From positions 62,001 to 126,000 of the forward strand of contig NZ_JAJQXA010000008.1 of assembly GCF_021245985.1 (NCBI RefSeq): a stretch of 64,000 nt of DNA, read 5' to 3'. The stretch comes from Flavobacterium soyae (lineage in GTDB: Bacteria > Bacteroidota > Bacteroidia > Flavobacteriales > Flavobacteriaceae). Below are positions 57,201-64,000 of this stretch, piece after piece. Numbering within the stretch: the first letter of the stretch is position 1; each line of letters starts with the position of its first letter. The position numbers were made by a program, and so were the translations under genes. The notes below the pieces were generated by a model. The model was given only the letters and a program-made list of their open reading frames with translations. It did no database searches and was not told where the DNA came from.

Positions 57201-57685
57201 AAAACGAAAACCCAATTCAAGGTTCGTTTATCATCGAAGAATTGACTGATTTAGTTGAAGCTGCGGTTTTACAAGAATTCGATAGAATTACAGAACGCGG
57301 CGGAGTTCTTGGCGCAATGGAAACCATGTACCAAAGATCTAAAATTCAGGAAGAAAGTTTGTATTACGAAACCCTAAAACACAACGGCGATTTCCCAATT
57401 GTGGGTGTAAATACTTTCCTGAGTTCGAAAGGTTCGCCAACGGTTATTCCGGCAGAAGTTATTCGTGCTACAGAAGAAGAAAAACAATATCAAATTACAA
57501 TGTTGGATAACCTGCATCAATTTCACGAAGCAAAAGTTAATGAGCATTTAAATAATTTGCAGCAAGCGGCTATTAAAAATGAAAACTTATTCGATCATTT
57601 AATGGAAGCTACAAAGGTTTGTTCTTTGGGCCAGATTACTTCGGCGTTGTTTGAAGTGGGCGGGCAGTATAGAAGGAATATGTAA
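54245..57685 (+). CDS. icmF: Fused acyl-CoA mutase (IcmF-type isobutyryl/methylmalonyl-CoA mutase)
   Basis: 1146 residues combining three modules: B12-binding domain (about 12-140) with cobalt-ligating His25 ([11 protein letters not shown]), MeaB-like G-protein chaperone (about 195-430) with P-loop [10 protein letters not shown] (201-210), NKFD and TSGIGQSD, and the TIM-barrel mutase domain (about 570-1130) with [16 protein letters not shown]. Such fusions are isobutyryl-CoA mutases that interconvert isobutyryl- and n-butyryl-CoA; some members act on pivalyl- or isovaleryl-CoA. The G-module keeps the enzyme loaded with cobalamin. Encoded alone, with a terminator. Confidence 0.93.
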   Translation: MEQQIPYIPKNKVRIVTAASLFDGHDAAINIMRRIIQSTGVEVIHLGHDRSVEEVVNTAIQEDANAIAMTSYQGGHNEYFKYMYDLLHEKGAGHIKIFGGGGGVILPSEISELHEYGITRIYAPDDGRSLGLQGMINDLVQQADFPIGDKLNGEIDHIENKVPTAIARLISAAENFPEIAKPVFDKIHESNATSKIPVLGITGTGGAGKSSLVDELVRRFLIDFPEKTIGLISVDPSKRKTGGALLGDRIRMNAINNPRVYMRSLATRQSNLALSKYVAEAIQVLKAAKYDLIILETSGIGQSDTEIMDHSDVSLYVMTPEFGAATQLEKIDMLDFADLVALNKFDKRGALDALRDVKKQYQRNHNLWDKNPDEMPVFGTIASQFNDPGMNTLYKAIMDKVVEKTNSELKSTFEITKEMSEKIFVIPPHRTRYLSEIAENNRSYDEIALSQQKVAQKLYGIFKTIESVSGKVPQINKAGIDDSTVLPSAAQPHDENRIFLNLLLNQFDKVKMDLDPYNWEIILNWDEKVAKYKNPVYSFKVRDKEIKIATHSESLSHLQIPKIALPKYEGWGDILRWNLQENVPGEFPFASGLYPFKREGEDPSRMFAGEGGPERTNKRFHYVSAGMPAKRLSTAFDSVTLYGNDPDIRPDIYGKIGNAGVSICCLDDAKKLYSGFDLVHALTSVSMTINGPAPMLLGFFMNAAIDQQCELYIKANELEKEVEAKINKIYAGKGIERPKYQGDLPEGNNGLGLMLLGVTGDQVLPLEVYNEIKVKTLSQVRGTVQADILKEDQAQNTCIFSTEFALRLMGDVQEYFITKNVRNFYSVSISGYHIAEAGANPITQLAFTLSNGFTYVEYYLSRGMNINDFGPNLSFFFSNGVDPEYSVIGRVARKIWAKAMKNKYGANERAQMLKYHIQTSGRSLHAQEIDFNDIRTTLQALYAIYDNCNSLHTNAYDEAITTPTEESVRRAMAIQLIINKELGLAKNENPIQGSFIIEELTDLVEAAVLQEFDRITERGGVLGAMETMYQRSKIQEESLYYETLKHNGDFPIVGVNTFLSSKGSPTVIPAEVIRATEEEKQYQITMLDNLHQFHEAKVNEHLNNLQQAAIKNENLFDHLMEATKVCSLGQITSALFEVGGQYRRNM

Positions 57686-57710
57686 TTTTTTTTATTTTTT
57701 AATGATATGG

Positions 57711-57743
57711 AAAAAACCTCTCAGATTTTGGGAGGTTTTTTGT
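57711..57743 (+). terminator. Terminator of icmF
   Basis: AAAAAACCTC pairs with GAGGTTTTTT; two further inner pairs; T-rich tail follows. Confidence 0.9.
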
Positions 57744-57854
57744 TTATAAAGTTGATAATAAATAAAGAAATTATAAGGAATTGTTAGATAAAAATTAATT
57801 AAATTTAAAATTAAGTTGAAAAGTAAAAAAACGTATTCAGATTGAATTTAAAGC

Positions 57855-58394
57855 ATGTCAAAAAAAAAGGACAGTATAAAAAATGAGTGGGTGGAATTTA
57901 GAAATTCTGTATATGAAACTAAATCAAAAAGTCAAGATGATTTTGAAAAATATATAAATATAATTGCTTCTGGGGGATTAGGTATAACCATAGCTTTTTT
58001 CGATAAGATAGTGCAAATAGATAAAGCAATATATCTTTGGATAATTGTTTTTGGTTGGCTTCTTCTTGCTGTTACTTTATTGATAAATTTATTTTCACAT
58101 TTTAAATCCGTTAATTATATGGAACTTACGATTTCGGAAATTAATGATGAAAAATATGAAGAAGTTTTCACTAATGTTGAAAAAAGAAATAAAATTATTA
58201 ATAGATTTAACTTAATCTCTTTGGCTTCACTCATTATTGGTGTTTTGGCAATAATTATTTTTGTAACAATAAATTTATATATTATGAGTAATGAACGAAA
58301 ACCGGTTTCTCCACAAAAGCCAGTTCCTGAAGAAAAAGGAAGAAAAATCCCTATTCCACCTACTAATAGACCATCAAGTACACCAAAAAAATAA
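57855..58394 (+). CDS. Hypothetical membrane protein with Pro-rich tail
   Basis: 179 residues. A charged N-terminus (KSQDDFEKYINIIASGGLG) leads to two membrane helices around 50-80 (AIYLWIIVFGWLLLAVTLLINLF) and 115-140, and a Pro/Lys-rich end (KPVPEEKGRKIPIPPTNRPSS). The family is not named. It is followed after 6 bases by a 53-codon ORF, which indicates a two-gene unit in the accessory patch downstream of icmF. Confidence 0.7.
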   Translation: MSKKKDSIKNEWVEFRNSVYETKSKSQDDFEKYINIIASGGLGITIAFFDKIVQIDKAIYLWIIVFGWLLLAVTLLINLFSHFKSVNYMELTISEINDEKYEEVFTNVEKRNKIINRFNLISLASLIIGVLAIIIFVTINLYIMSNERKPVSPQKPVPEEKGRKIPIPPTNRPSSTPKK

Positions 58395-58400
58395 AAAAAT

Positions 58401-58562
58401 ATGAATGAAGAAATAAAAAAGAAGTTAGAAGAAGCAATTATTTTAACAAAAAAAATTGAAGACTCAGGTAGTAAAGTAATTGCAGGTAGGACTGTGCCAA
58501 TGCCTTCAAACTCATTAAAGCCTAAAGTAGTAATAATTGCAAAACCTAAAGAAAAGGAATAA
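58401..58562 (+). CDS. Small basic/acidic hypothetical protein (53 aa)
   Basis: 53-residue frame from ATG at 58401 to TAA at 58560-58562: starts MNEEIKKKLEEAIILTKKIE and ends in KPKVVIIAKPKEKE. It begins 6 bases after the stop of the membrane protein, so co-transcription is likely. There is no recognised family. The opposite-strand frames across it are less plausible. Confidence 0.55.
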   Translation: MNEEIKKKLEEAIILTKKIEDSGSKVIAGRTVPMPSNSLKPKVVIIAKPKEKE

Positions 58563-58639
58563 ACGAATATTGGCTTCTTCAAAATTTCGTTTATTTAGAA
58601 ATACCATCAAACACAAAATTTTAAATAAAATCAAATAAT

Positions 58640-59138
58640 ATGAAAATATATAATGCTGATTTTAAAATACTTCGTTTGGATTTCGATATCGGGATTTTAA
58701 AAACAAAACCATTAATGGAATCTAATGTAGAAATAGTTTTAGAGTTATTTCCAGCTTCTGATGGTATAAAAGATGCTTGCAGATTTGGATTTAGGATTGC
58801 TTCTCATTTTTTAGAAATAAAGTCAAAAAAAAGAAGTAGTTGGTTATTTGTCTGAATATTTGTCTGATTTCGAAATAGAAAACGAAGTCAAAGATTTAAT
58901 TGATATTAAAAGATTTGTTGAAAATGCATTTCTTAATCATGAAGTTCAATTTCAAGAAAATAAGCCTGCAGGAGTTGTAATGGATAACTTAATATTAAAT
59001 CCAAATATTGAAGGTTTTACAGAAGATGTTTTTTTTTCATTTAAAAAGAAATGGATATTATCCAGATTAAAGATTATTTCCCTCCGCTGGCGCGAGCGTC
59101 CCGCTCGCGCCAGCGGAGGATTATCGTTTAATTTTTAA
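58640..59138 (+). pseudogene. Frameshifted hypothetical gene with REP-derived end
   Basis: Frame 1 (58640-58855) encodes MKIYNADFKILRLDFDIGIL and onward to KSKK, then an 8-A run (58825-58832) breaks it. Frame 2 (58848-59138) continues naturally as VVGYLSEYLSDFEIENEV when one A is removed. The restored protein is about 165 residues with no named family. Its end lies in the 39-base GC palindrome at 59081, so its natural C-terminus may have been overwritten. Possible homopolymer error or transcriptional slippage should be excluded before calling it dead. Confidence 0.55.
59081..59119. repeat. Perfect GC-rich palindrome, 18-bp stem
   Basis: CCTCCGCTGGCGCGAGCG and its exact complement around a TCC loop. 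It ends one base before the stop codon of the minus-strand gene at 59121. Core GCGAGCGTCCCGCTCG is shared with the element at 60286-60351. Confidence 0.9.
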
Positions 59139-59891
59139 TGAATCAACTAAATCCATTCCTAATGGCGTCAAAGCCCAACTTCCTGTATTATTTTTTTTAA
59201 CGTAATGTTTTCCTGTTAAGATTTCTTGTAATGTAATTGGCAAGTCAGAGAATTGTTTTTCTGGATTATTAGCAAAATTAAAAATGCTTGTTTGATGTTT
59301 TTCAGAAAGGTTATTATAGAATTCAGCTAAGATTGAACTATTGTCATTGCCGTTATGAGTTAAATTAAAATTACTTAAGGTATTTTGTAAATCTTGTACT
59401 AGTTCATTTGATTCATTCAGTTTTAAATTTAGTGATTCTATTGTGTTTTTATCTGCATTTGCTCTTTGTGTGTTTGATTCTTCTAAAAATTTGATTCTAT
59501 CCAATAGTTCCTGATGGTCTCTGTTCCCGCTTAAAATATTTTTCAATTCAGTTTCTCTTTCTGCTTCAAAAAACTTCCTTTTATATTTTGAAGATATTCG
59601 GCGTTTATTTATAGGTGTCAAAACTTCATCTACCAGTAGCATTATTAACGGAACGATTAGTGTGTAAATAAATGCTAGTGCTATTGGCCATAATATTGCT
59701 CCAAGAGTGCAATACTCATAATCAATCATCGCAATTTTATATTCAATGTTTGTATCAGAGAATAATAATAGGAAAATTGGCCGCCAATTGTAAATAAAAA
59801 AAGAACATATGAAAGCTCCTGTAATTGGAGTTTTTATACGCTCTTTAGATGATTCTATTAAACTATGTAATAAGTCAGATATTGTTTGCAT
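59121..59891 (-). CDS. Membrane-anchored coiled-coil protein
   Basis: 256 residues. ATG at 59891 (MQTISDLLHSLIESSKERIK) is favoured over 59912 because ESSKERIKTPITGAFICSFFIYNW is the conserved start of a family of flavobacterial membrane proteins. Two TM helices (about 25-47 and 65-95), a long coiled coil (about 110-185) and a C-terminal winged-helix-like part (TGSWALTPLGMDLVDSL) follow. The association of membrane, coil and winged helix suggests a sensor; its role is unknown. The 3' end abuts a GC palindrome. Confidence 0.7.
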   Translation of the reverse strand: MQTISDLLHSLIESSKERIKTPITGAFICSFFIYNWRPIFLLLFSDTNIEYKIAMIDYEYCTLGAILWPIALAFIYTLIVPLIMLLVDEVLTPINKRRISSKYKRKFFEAERETELKNILSGNRDHQELLDRIKFLEESNTQRANADKNTIESLNLKLNESNELVQDLQNTLSNFNLTHNGNDNSSILAEFYNNLSEKHQTSIFNFANNPEKQFSDLPITLQEILTGKHYVKKNNTGSWALTPLGMDLVDSLKIKR

Positions 59892-60107
59892 AGGTCGTTT
59901 TCTGTTTAACAAACATAAGAAAAATAGTAAATCAAATTTGTAGTATTAAACCATAAAAATACTAATTGAAAGCTAGAATTAATCATTGACCTTCTTGTTA
60001 GTGCAAGTGTTCCGTTTTTAAACCCAAAATGGTTATATAAATAAGTTTTTGTATGGACGAAGAAATATTTATACCAGCTAAAGTCTACTAAAATATTATA
60101 CTGTAAA

Positions 60108-60254
60108 TTAAACTTTACTTTTTCCTAATAAATTAATTAGTATAATTATAAAGATATTTATTAATGTAATAGTTAACCCAATACATGTTATGTTAGTAAT
60201 AATACAAAAAAAGTACAAGCCTATCCATGAGAAAAAAATTACTAAGCTAACCAT
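60108..60254 (-). CDS. Possible two-helix membrane peptide downstream of a palindrome
   Basis: 48-residue frame from ATG at 60254: two hydrophobic helices (MVSLVIFFSWIGLYFFCII, LTITLINIFIIILINLLG) and KSKV end. A longer frame to 60404 would read through the 66-base palindrome at 60286-60351, which is unlikely to be coding. There is no known family. Confidence 0.35.
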   Translation of the reverse strand: MVSLVIFFSWIGLYFFCIITNITCIGLTITLINIFIIILINLLGKSKV

Positions 60255-60285
60255 GATATTAATTTTTGAAACAGAAAATTTTCCC

Positions 60286-60351
60286 CTGCTAGCGCGAGCG
60301 TCCCGCTCGTGAACGCAAAGAAATGCACGAGCGGGACGCTCGCGCCAGCAG
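60286..60351. repeat. Long GC-rich palindrome, 26-bp arms
   Basis: CTGCTAGCGCGAGCGTCCCG and on to 60311 pairs with 60326-60351 with one mismatch; loop 14 bases (AACGCAAAGAAATG). It is related to 59081-59119 and to degenerate fragments at 21509-21524 and 25197-25225. Confidence 0.9.
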
Positions 60352-60400
60352 AGAAACCACAGGCTATGTTTATATCGTTTTGAAATAACAAAAAATAAGA

Positions 60401-60718
60401 TCATTCCCCAACAACCTCCCTAACATATCCTAAAAACTCTATTTCATCCAAAGGAAAAATAGACAGCACAGTTTCTAAAATAAGTCCCACATTTATAGAT
60501 TGATTTTTCTTTTCGGGAACATTATGGATATCATGATCGAGTGCGAGAATGCATAATTTTAGCATATCGGTAATAATGCAGCCTAATTCAAAATAATTTA
60601 AAACCTCAATTTGAGCGATATAGTTTTTAGATTCGCTATTTGCAGGTTTTAGTGTGCGAAAATGTATTGCAGCTAATTTTTTAAGTCTCTCTAAAGTTTC
60701 CATTTCATTTGTTTCCAT
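60401..60718 (-). CDS. Small conserved helical protein, paralogue of the gene at 24295
   Basis: 105 residues, acidic and helical, with no signal peptide. It shares spacing and hydrophobic pattern with the 107-residue protein at 24295, especially FELGCIITDMLKLCILAL and ILETVLSIFPLDEIEFLGYV. It is divergent from the XRE regulator at 60922; a TACTTTTG box between them (60793-60800) points toward the regulator. Its function is unknown. Confidence 0.65.
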   Translation of the reverse strand: METNEMETLERLKKLAAIHFRTLKPANSESKNYIAQIEVLNYFELGCIITDMLKLCILALDHDIHNVPEKKNQSINVGLILETVLSIFPLDEIEFLGYVREVVGE

Positions 60719-60921
60719 AAGGCGTGTATTTAGGTTGTGTTAGATAATTACTTTACAATTTGGTTTTTATAAATTTATTATAAGAAAAATTGTACTTTTG
60801 TTTGGTTCGGCGAAGGAAGAAATACATTGTATTTTACCAAACCATTTCTGCTGGTATCGTACTTTACTAAATAAGTTAATTACCAAAGGAAGTTTTCACA
60901 CTTAATTATTATCTTTGAATT

Positions 60922-61338
60922 ATGAGTACATTATCAAAACCAAATCATATAGGGCGAAAAATAAGCCGTATTCGTGAACTTCGTGATATGAAACAGGAAG
61001 CTTTGGCACAGGCTTTAGGAACAAATCAACAGGCGGTTTCTATTTTAGAAAATAGCGAAACTATCGATGAAGATAAACTTATCGCAATAGCAAAAGTTCT
61101 TGGTGTAACAGTTGAAGCCATTAAAAGTTTTTCAGAAGAAAGCATGATTAATTATTTTAATACTTTTAACGATACAAATAATAGTGGTGCATTTAATTTT
61201 GGAACAAATCACTGCACTTTCAATCCATTAGATAAATTAATGGAAACTGTAGAAGAAAATAAAAATCTTTACGAGCGTTTGCTTCAGGCAGAAAAAGAAA
61301 AAATTGAATATTTAGAGAAATTGCTAAAAGAAAAGTAA
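60922..61338 (+). CDS. XRE-family transcriptional regulator
   Basis: 138 residues. N-terminal helix-turn-helix of the Cro/C1 type (about 10-65: IGRKISRIRELRDMKQEALAQALGTNQQAVS); a middle region with few predicted elements; and a C-terminal coiled coil (VEENKNLYERLLQAEKEKIEYLEKLLKE). The layout is common in Bacteroidetes and often regulates its own divergent neighbour, here the 105-residue gene at 60401. A TATCTTTG box lies only 4 bases upstream of the ATG, so a leaderless transcript is conceivable. Confidence 0.88.
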   Translation: MSTLSKPNHIGRKISRIRELRDMKQEALAQALGTNQQAVSILENSETIDEDKLIAIAKVLGVTVEAIKSFSEESMINYFNTFNDTNNSGAFNFGTNHCTFNPLDKLMETVEENKNLYERLLQAEKEKIEYLEKLLKEK

Positions 61339-61374
61339 TCGTATCATTCACGATTTAATATATAATATTTTAAG

Positions 61375-61398
61375 AGCAGTTCTATTAGAACTGCTTTT
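61375..61398 (+). terminator. Terminator of the XRE regulator
   Basis: AGCAGTTCT / AGAACTGCT with an ATT loop and TTT tail. Confidence 0.85.
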
Positions 61399-61505
61399 CT
61401 GTTTAAATTTGTCTTTAGAACAAATACTTAAAAATTATTATTAAGCGCTTAATTAATTTATATGTTTTTTCTTACTTTTATAAATAATCAAAAATGTAAA
61501 GAATA

Positions 61506-62339
61506 ATGAAACAGGAAGGTGCGATTCAGATATTTGAAGAAAAAAAAGTGAGAACGATTTGGAATCAGGATGAGGAAAAATGGTATTTTTCTATTGTTGA
61601 TATAATTACTGTATTGACAGAAAGTAAAGATTCAGGTGCGTATTGGCGGAAATTAAAACAACGCCTAAAAGAAGAAGGAAATGAAACCGTGACGAATTGT
61701 CACAGTTTGAAACTCGAAGCTGCAGATGGTAAAATGAGATTAACAGATGTAGCAGATACAGAACAACTATTTCGTTTAATACAATCTATTCCATCACCTA
61801 AAGCAGAACCGTTTAAGTTATGGCTGGCGCAAATTGCAGCAGAACGACTGGATGAGATGCAGGATCCAGAAATTACAATTGATAGGGCTTTAGAACAATA
61901 CATGCAGTTAGGTTATTCTGAAAGTTGGATTAATCAACGGTTAAAAAGCATAGAGATTCGTAATGAACTAACTAAGGAGTGGAAAAACAGAGGTGTTAAA
62001 GAAGGTTTACAATTTGCCATCTTAACGGATATTATTTCAAAAACCTGGTCAGGAAAAACAACCAAAGATTATAAAATTCTTAAGGGACTAAAAAAAGAAA
62101 ACCTAAGGGATAATATGAGTAATACTGAGTTGATTTTGAATATGCTTGCAGAAGCATCGACTACAGATATTTCGAGTGTTGTTAAACCCAAAGATTTTGA
62201 TAAAAGTATGGAAGTAGCCCAACAAGGGGGAAATGTTGCAAAAGTTGCCCTTAACGAATTAGAATCTAAAACAGGAAAAAAAATCGTTACATCGCTAAAT
62301 GCTAAAGATCTATTAAAACAGCAAATAGAAGAAAAATAA
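61506..62339 (+). CDS. Bro-N domain (DinD-like/phage antirepressor-type) protein
   Basis: 277 residues. N-terminal Bro-N-like domain (about 1-110): AIQIFEEKKVRTIWNQDEEKWYFS, VDIITVLTESKDSGAYWRKL, DVADTEQLFRLIQSI. The C-terminal two thirds match the DinD/BRO extension (EYMQLGYSESWINQRLKSIEIRNELT, LKKENLRDNMSNTELILNMLAEASTTDIS). These are found in phages and bacterial chromosomes as antirepressors or DNA-damage-inducible proteins. It follows an XRE regulator, consistent with a phage-derived remnant, but no other phage genes are here. Confidence 0.85.
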   Translation: MKQEGAIQIFEEKKVRTIWNQDEEKWYFSIVDIITVLTESKDSGAYWRKLKQRLKEEGNETVTNCHSLKLEAADGKMRLTDVADTEQLFRLIQSIPSPKAEPFKLWLAQIAAERLDEMQDPEITIDRALEQYMQLGYSESWINQRLKSIEIRNELTKEWKNRGVKEGLQFAILTDIISKTWSGKTTKDYKILKGLKKENLRDNMSNTELILNMLAEASTTDISSVVKPKDFDKSMEVAQQGGNVAKVALNELESKTGKKIVTSLNAKDLLKQQIEEK

Positions 62340-62341
62340 AA

Positions 62342-62378
62342 AAAGCAGCTCCATCTTATAGAGCTGCTTTCATTTTTT
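62342..62378. terminator. Bidirectional terminator between convergent genes
   Basis: AAAGCAGCTC / GAGCTGCTTT with a 9-base loop; T-run follows on the plus strand and TTTTTTTATTTTT on the minus strand, so it serves both the Bro-N gene and the small secreted protein at 62400. Confidence 0.88.
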
Positions 62379-62399
62379 TTGTGGGGCAAAAAAAGTGGT

Positions 62400-62786
62400 T
62401 TAACGACGAAACCCAGGACTTTCGTTTACTGACTCGTCTAACTTAACAGTTTTTGCCTTTTTTGCAGCAACTTTAATTTCGTGTTTAGCAACTTTGTCGT
62501 TTGCTTTAACTTCTAACACATAAGTACCGGCTGGAAAACCTTCTAAACTTATTGTTTTTGAAACTTCTAATTTGTTTGCAGCAGAATCTCCCGCATAAAG
62601 TAAATTATGATTTACGTCGTAGATAGAAAAAGATGATTTTTCAACTGTGTTTAAGGTAAAGCTAACTACTTTTCCGTTTCCAGTTTGAATGTTTAAAATA
62701 AAATTGCCTTTTCCATCAATGGCGTAAGAAAATAGAGTTGCAAAAAAGAAGGCTGCAACTAGCCCGGCTTTGGTAAATTTCGTCAT
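62400..62786 (-). CDS. Small secreted protein, tandem paralogue 1
   Basis: 128 residues. Signal peptide ending at FSYA (about 22); mature protein starts IDGKGNFILNI. One beta-sandwich domain, similar to Por-secretion-like or DUF3244-type modules: SFSIYDVNHNLLYAG, SLEGFPAGTYVLEV and a C-terminal HEIKV. It shares about a third of its positions with the protein at 63158 (IDG, IYD, SLE-x-FP-x-GTY, HEI). It is the first of three tandem copies on the minus strand; possible surface or matrix protein. Confidence 0.8.
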   Translation of the reverse strand: MTKFTKAGLVAAFFFATLFSYAIDGKGNFILNIQTGNGKVVSFTLNTVEKSSFSIYDVNHNLLYAGDSAANKLEVSKTISLEGFPAGTYVLEVKANDKVAKHEIKVAAKKAKTVKLDESVNESPGFRR

Positions 62787-63052
62787 GTTTTTTTAAAGTT
62801 ATATTACTAAAAGTGGAACGGTCAAAACTACAAATAGAAATTTAATTTTTAGCAAAAAAATCACCTTTTTTGAGGTATAAAATGCTGAATTCAAACTGTT
62901 TCTGTGTTTTGTCTGCGCTATGTACGTAAATACGGGGCTTACGGTTTTAAAAAAGTTGATTTTTTTTAATGCAGTAAAAACCAGGTATATACATTTATTA
63001 AGAATAATTTTTCAAAAAAAAATGAAAATTGAAATTTTGAAAAAAAATGGCA
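62787..63052. other. Gap upstream of secreted paralogue 1
   Basis: No ORF of substance. A TAGTTTTG box at 62823-62830 (minus strand) could be a -7 element for paralogue 1, but the best TTTG is 22 bases away. The rest is AT-rich. Confidence 0.4.
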
Positions 63053-63088
63053 TAAAAAAAACAGCTCAATAACCACAAAGAGCTGTTT
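63053..63088 (-). terminator. Terminator of secreted paralogue 2
   Basis: On the minus strand AAACAGCTC / GAGCTGTTT around a 12-base loop, T-run after it. It is part of a conserved 3' untranslated region also seen downstream of paralogue 3. Confidence 0.85.
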
Positions 63089-63157
63089 CTAAAACTTGCG
63101 TTTTTAACTTTACTAACTATCTAACCTTATTTTATACTTATGAGAAGTATAACTTTT

Positions 63158-63559
63158 TTAGCGCACTGCTACGCTTGTATTTTTATCAGAAACTGTTTTG
63201 TAAACAGATGAAACTGCTTTTGCAGATAATACAGTTGTATCGTCTGTAATTGTAATTTCATGTCTCACTTTTTTTACATTGTCCTCAGCTTCTAAGAAGT
63301 AAGTTCCCTCAGGAAATTCTTCTAAGCTAAAAGTTCTTAATATTCCATCTTTACCTGAAGCAGTTTCAGAATAAATTAGATTTCCGTCTTTGTCGTAAAT
63401 TGCCAGGGTAGCTCTCTGCAATTTATTAATTGCAAATGAGATAAGCTTTCCGTTAGCTTTTATTACATGAAGATTAAAGTCTTCATTTCCATCAATTGCA
63501 TATGTACTTCCTGTAAAAAGTACTGCACATACTAAACTCAATTTTAAAATCTTTTTCAT
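63158..63559 (-). CDS. Small secreted protein, tandem paralogue 2
   Basis: 133 residues. Signal peptide ending at STYA; mature start IDGNEDFNLHVI. Same domain pattern as the 62400 copy (LAIYDKDGNLIYSE, SLEEFPEGTYFLEAED, RHEITITDD) and a Ser/Val-rich tail ending in NTSVAVR. The 3' untranslated region is nearly identical to that of the third copy. Copies are all minus-strand, each with its own terminator. Confidence 0.82.
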   Translation of the reverse strand: MKKILKLSLVCAVLFTGSTYAIDGNEDFNLHVIKANGKLISFAINKLQRATLAIYDKDGNLIYSETASGKDGILRTFSLEEFPEGTYFLEAEDNVKKVRHEITITDDTTVLSAKAVSSVYKTVSDKNTSVAVR

Positions 63560-63840
63560 AACTGTTAGTTTTAAATTATTAGTTTAATTCTCTGATGTAA
63601 AATTACTACAGAAGTGCTTGGATTTTAACAACTCTATTTTCCGATTTCGATGCTGTATTCTCATTTACGAAACCGTTATAGGTTAAAATTTAAATTATTT
63701 TTATTGTTTTTGTTAATTCAGTTATTATTTTTCAATGAATTTACAAAACTTTGATTTTACCTTTTTCTTACATTTTATTAATAATAAGAGTTTAGAAAAT
63801 ACTTGTTTGTAAACCTGGTTTTACCAAAAAGTAAAGAGCA
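63560..63840. other. Gap between secreted paralogues 2 and 3
   Basis: AT-rich, no ORF of substance; it must hold the promoter of paralogue 2, but no clear motif was found by eye. The start of a conserved 3' region of paralogue 3 lies at 63841. Confidence 0.4.
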
Positions 63841-63874
63841 AAAAAAACAGCTCAATAACCACAAAGAGCTGTTT
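63841..63874 (-). terminator. Terminator of secreted paralogue 3
   Basis: Same stem and loop as at 63053-63088 (AAACAGCTC / GAGCTGTTT), followed by a T-run on the minus strand. Confidence 0.85.
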
Positions 63875-63945
63875 CTAAAACTTGCGTTTTTAAACTTTAC
63901 TAACTATCTAACCTCATTCTTATACTGTATGCGAGTATAAATTTT

Positions 63946-64000
63946 TCAGTGCATTCCTGCACTTGTATTTTTTTGCAGGGATCTGCTTAATAAACTGTTG
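63946..64000 (-). CDS. Small secreted protein, tandem paralogue 3 (C-terminal end, cut by window edge)
   Basis: Only the last 17 codons and a TGA are visible (SLLSRSLQKNTSAGMH). The end K-N-T-S-x corresponds to K-N-T-S-V-A-V-R of the 63158 copy, and the 3' untranslated region with terminator is nearly identical, so this is the third tandem paralogue. Its stop codon is at 63946-63948. Confidence 0.75.
   Translation of the reverse strand, partial: NSLLSRSLQKNTSAGMH

Noticed and set aside
60255..60404. N-terminal extension of the 60108 frame
   Set aside because: It translates a 66-base GC-rich palindrome with no conserved protein sense.

Overview
This window reads as chromosomal DNA of a Flavobacterium or close relative (Bacteroidetes). 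It is AT-rich. Two promoters match the Bacteroidetes consensus TTTG-N18/19-TAnnTTTG exactly. TonB-dependent receptors are abundant, families typical of the phylum occur (DUF5723, DUF6157, the PorT-like barrel, short AraC regulators), and many intergenic gaps carry the short 'cttagcatcttagaacctt' and 'gcgaactttgcgt' style repeats common in this genus. No tRNA, rRNA, CRISPR array or intact prophage was seen.

0-20 kb: the 3' part of valS, a GyrI-like protein, a 5'-truncated amino-acid permease, then an iron/metal uptake block on the minus strand (three TonB-dependent receptors, two of them tandem paralogues, plus a DUF4198 protein). An MFS transporter, a DUF6265 lipoprotein, topoisomerase III, an SRPBCC protein with a zinc-ribbon partner, and a lipoprotein metalloprotease follow.

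20-31 kb is an accessory region: a GreA/Rnk-like factor and a DUF5995 protein, then a REP-associated tyrosine transposase (RAYT) with several REP/BIME units that end close to the 3' ends of minus-strand genes, small membrane proteins (Pmp3-like, superinfection-immunity/SHOCT), and a probable defence cluster: a DUF6414 protein bracketed by direct ~190-bp REP units, a PLD nuclease joined to a possible EVE/PUA-like reader domain, and a second HKD-type PLD protein.

31-45 kb: prfA; two paralogous DUF5723 outer-membrane proteins, one fused to thrombospondin-type-3 repeats and OmpA; a six-gene envelope/stress operon (DUF4142, PorT-like barrel, a 50-aa lmo0937-type peptide, YtxH, holin-like, small membrane protein); a CHASE3 histidine kinase - response regulator - AraC operon; dps; pyrF; and a BtuF-like binding protein. 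The 839-bp gap before katG holds two tandem copies of a unit encoding an identical 19-residue hydrophobic peptide, each followed at once by its own GC-rich terminator. This is the best candidate for an undescribed element, possibly a type I toxin-like gene.

45-64 kb: katG, purU, DUF4197 and Coa1-like proteins, an SGNH lipoprotein, an L,D-transpeptidase, the fused acyl-CoA mutase IcmF, a second accessory patch (a frameshifted gene, long GC-rich palindromes, a membrane coiled-coil protein, a paralogue of the 24.3-kb gene, an XRE regulator and a Bro-N protein), and three tandem paralogues of a small secreted protein, the last cut by the window edge.
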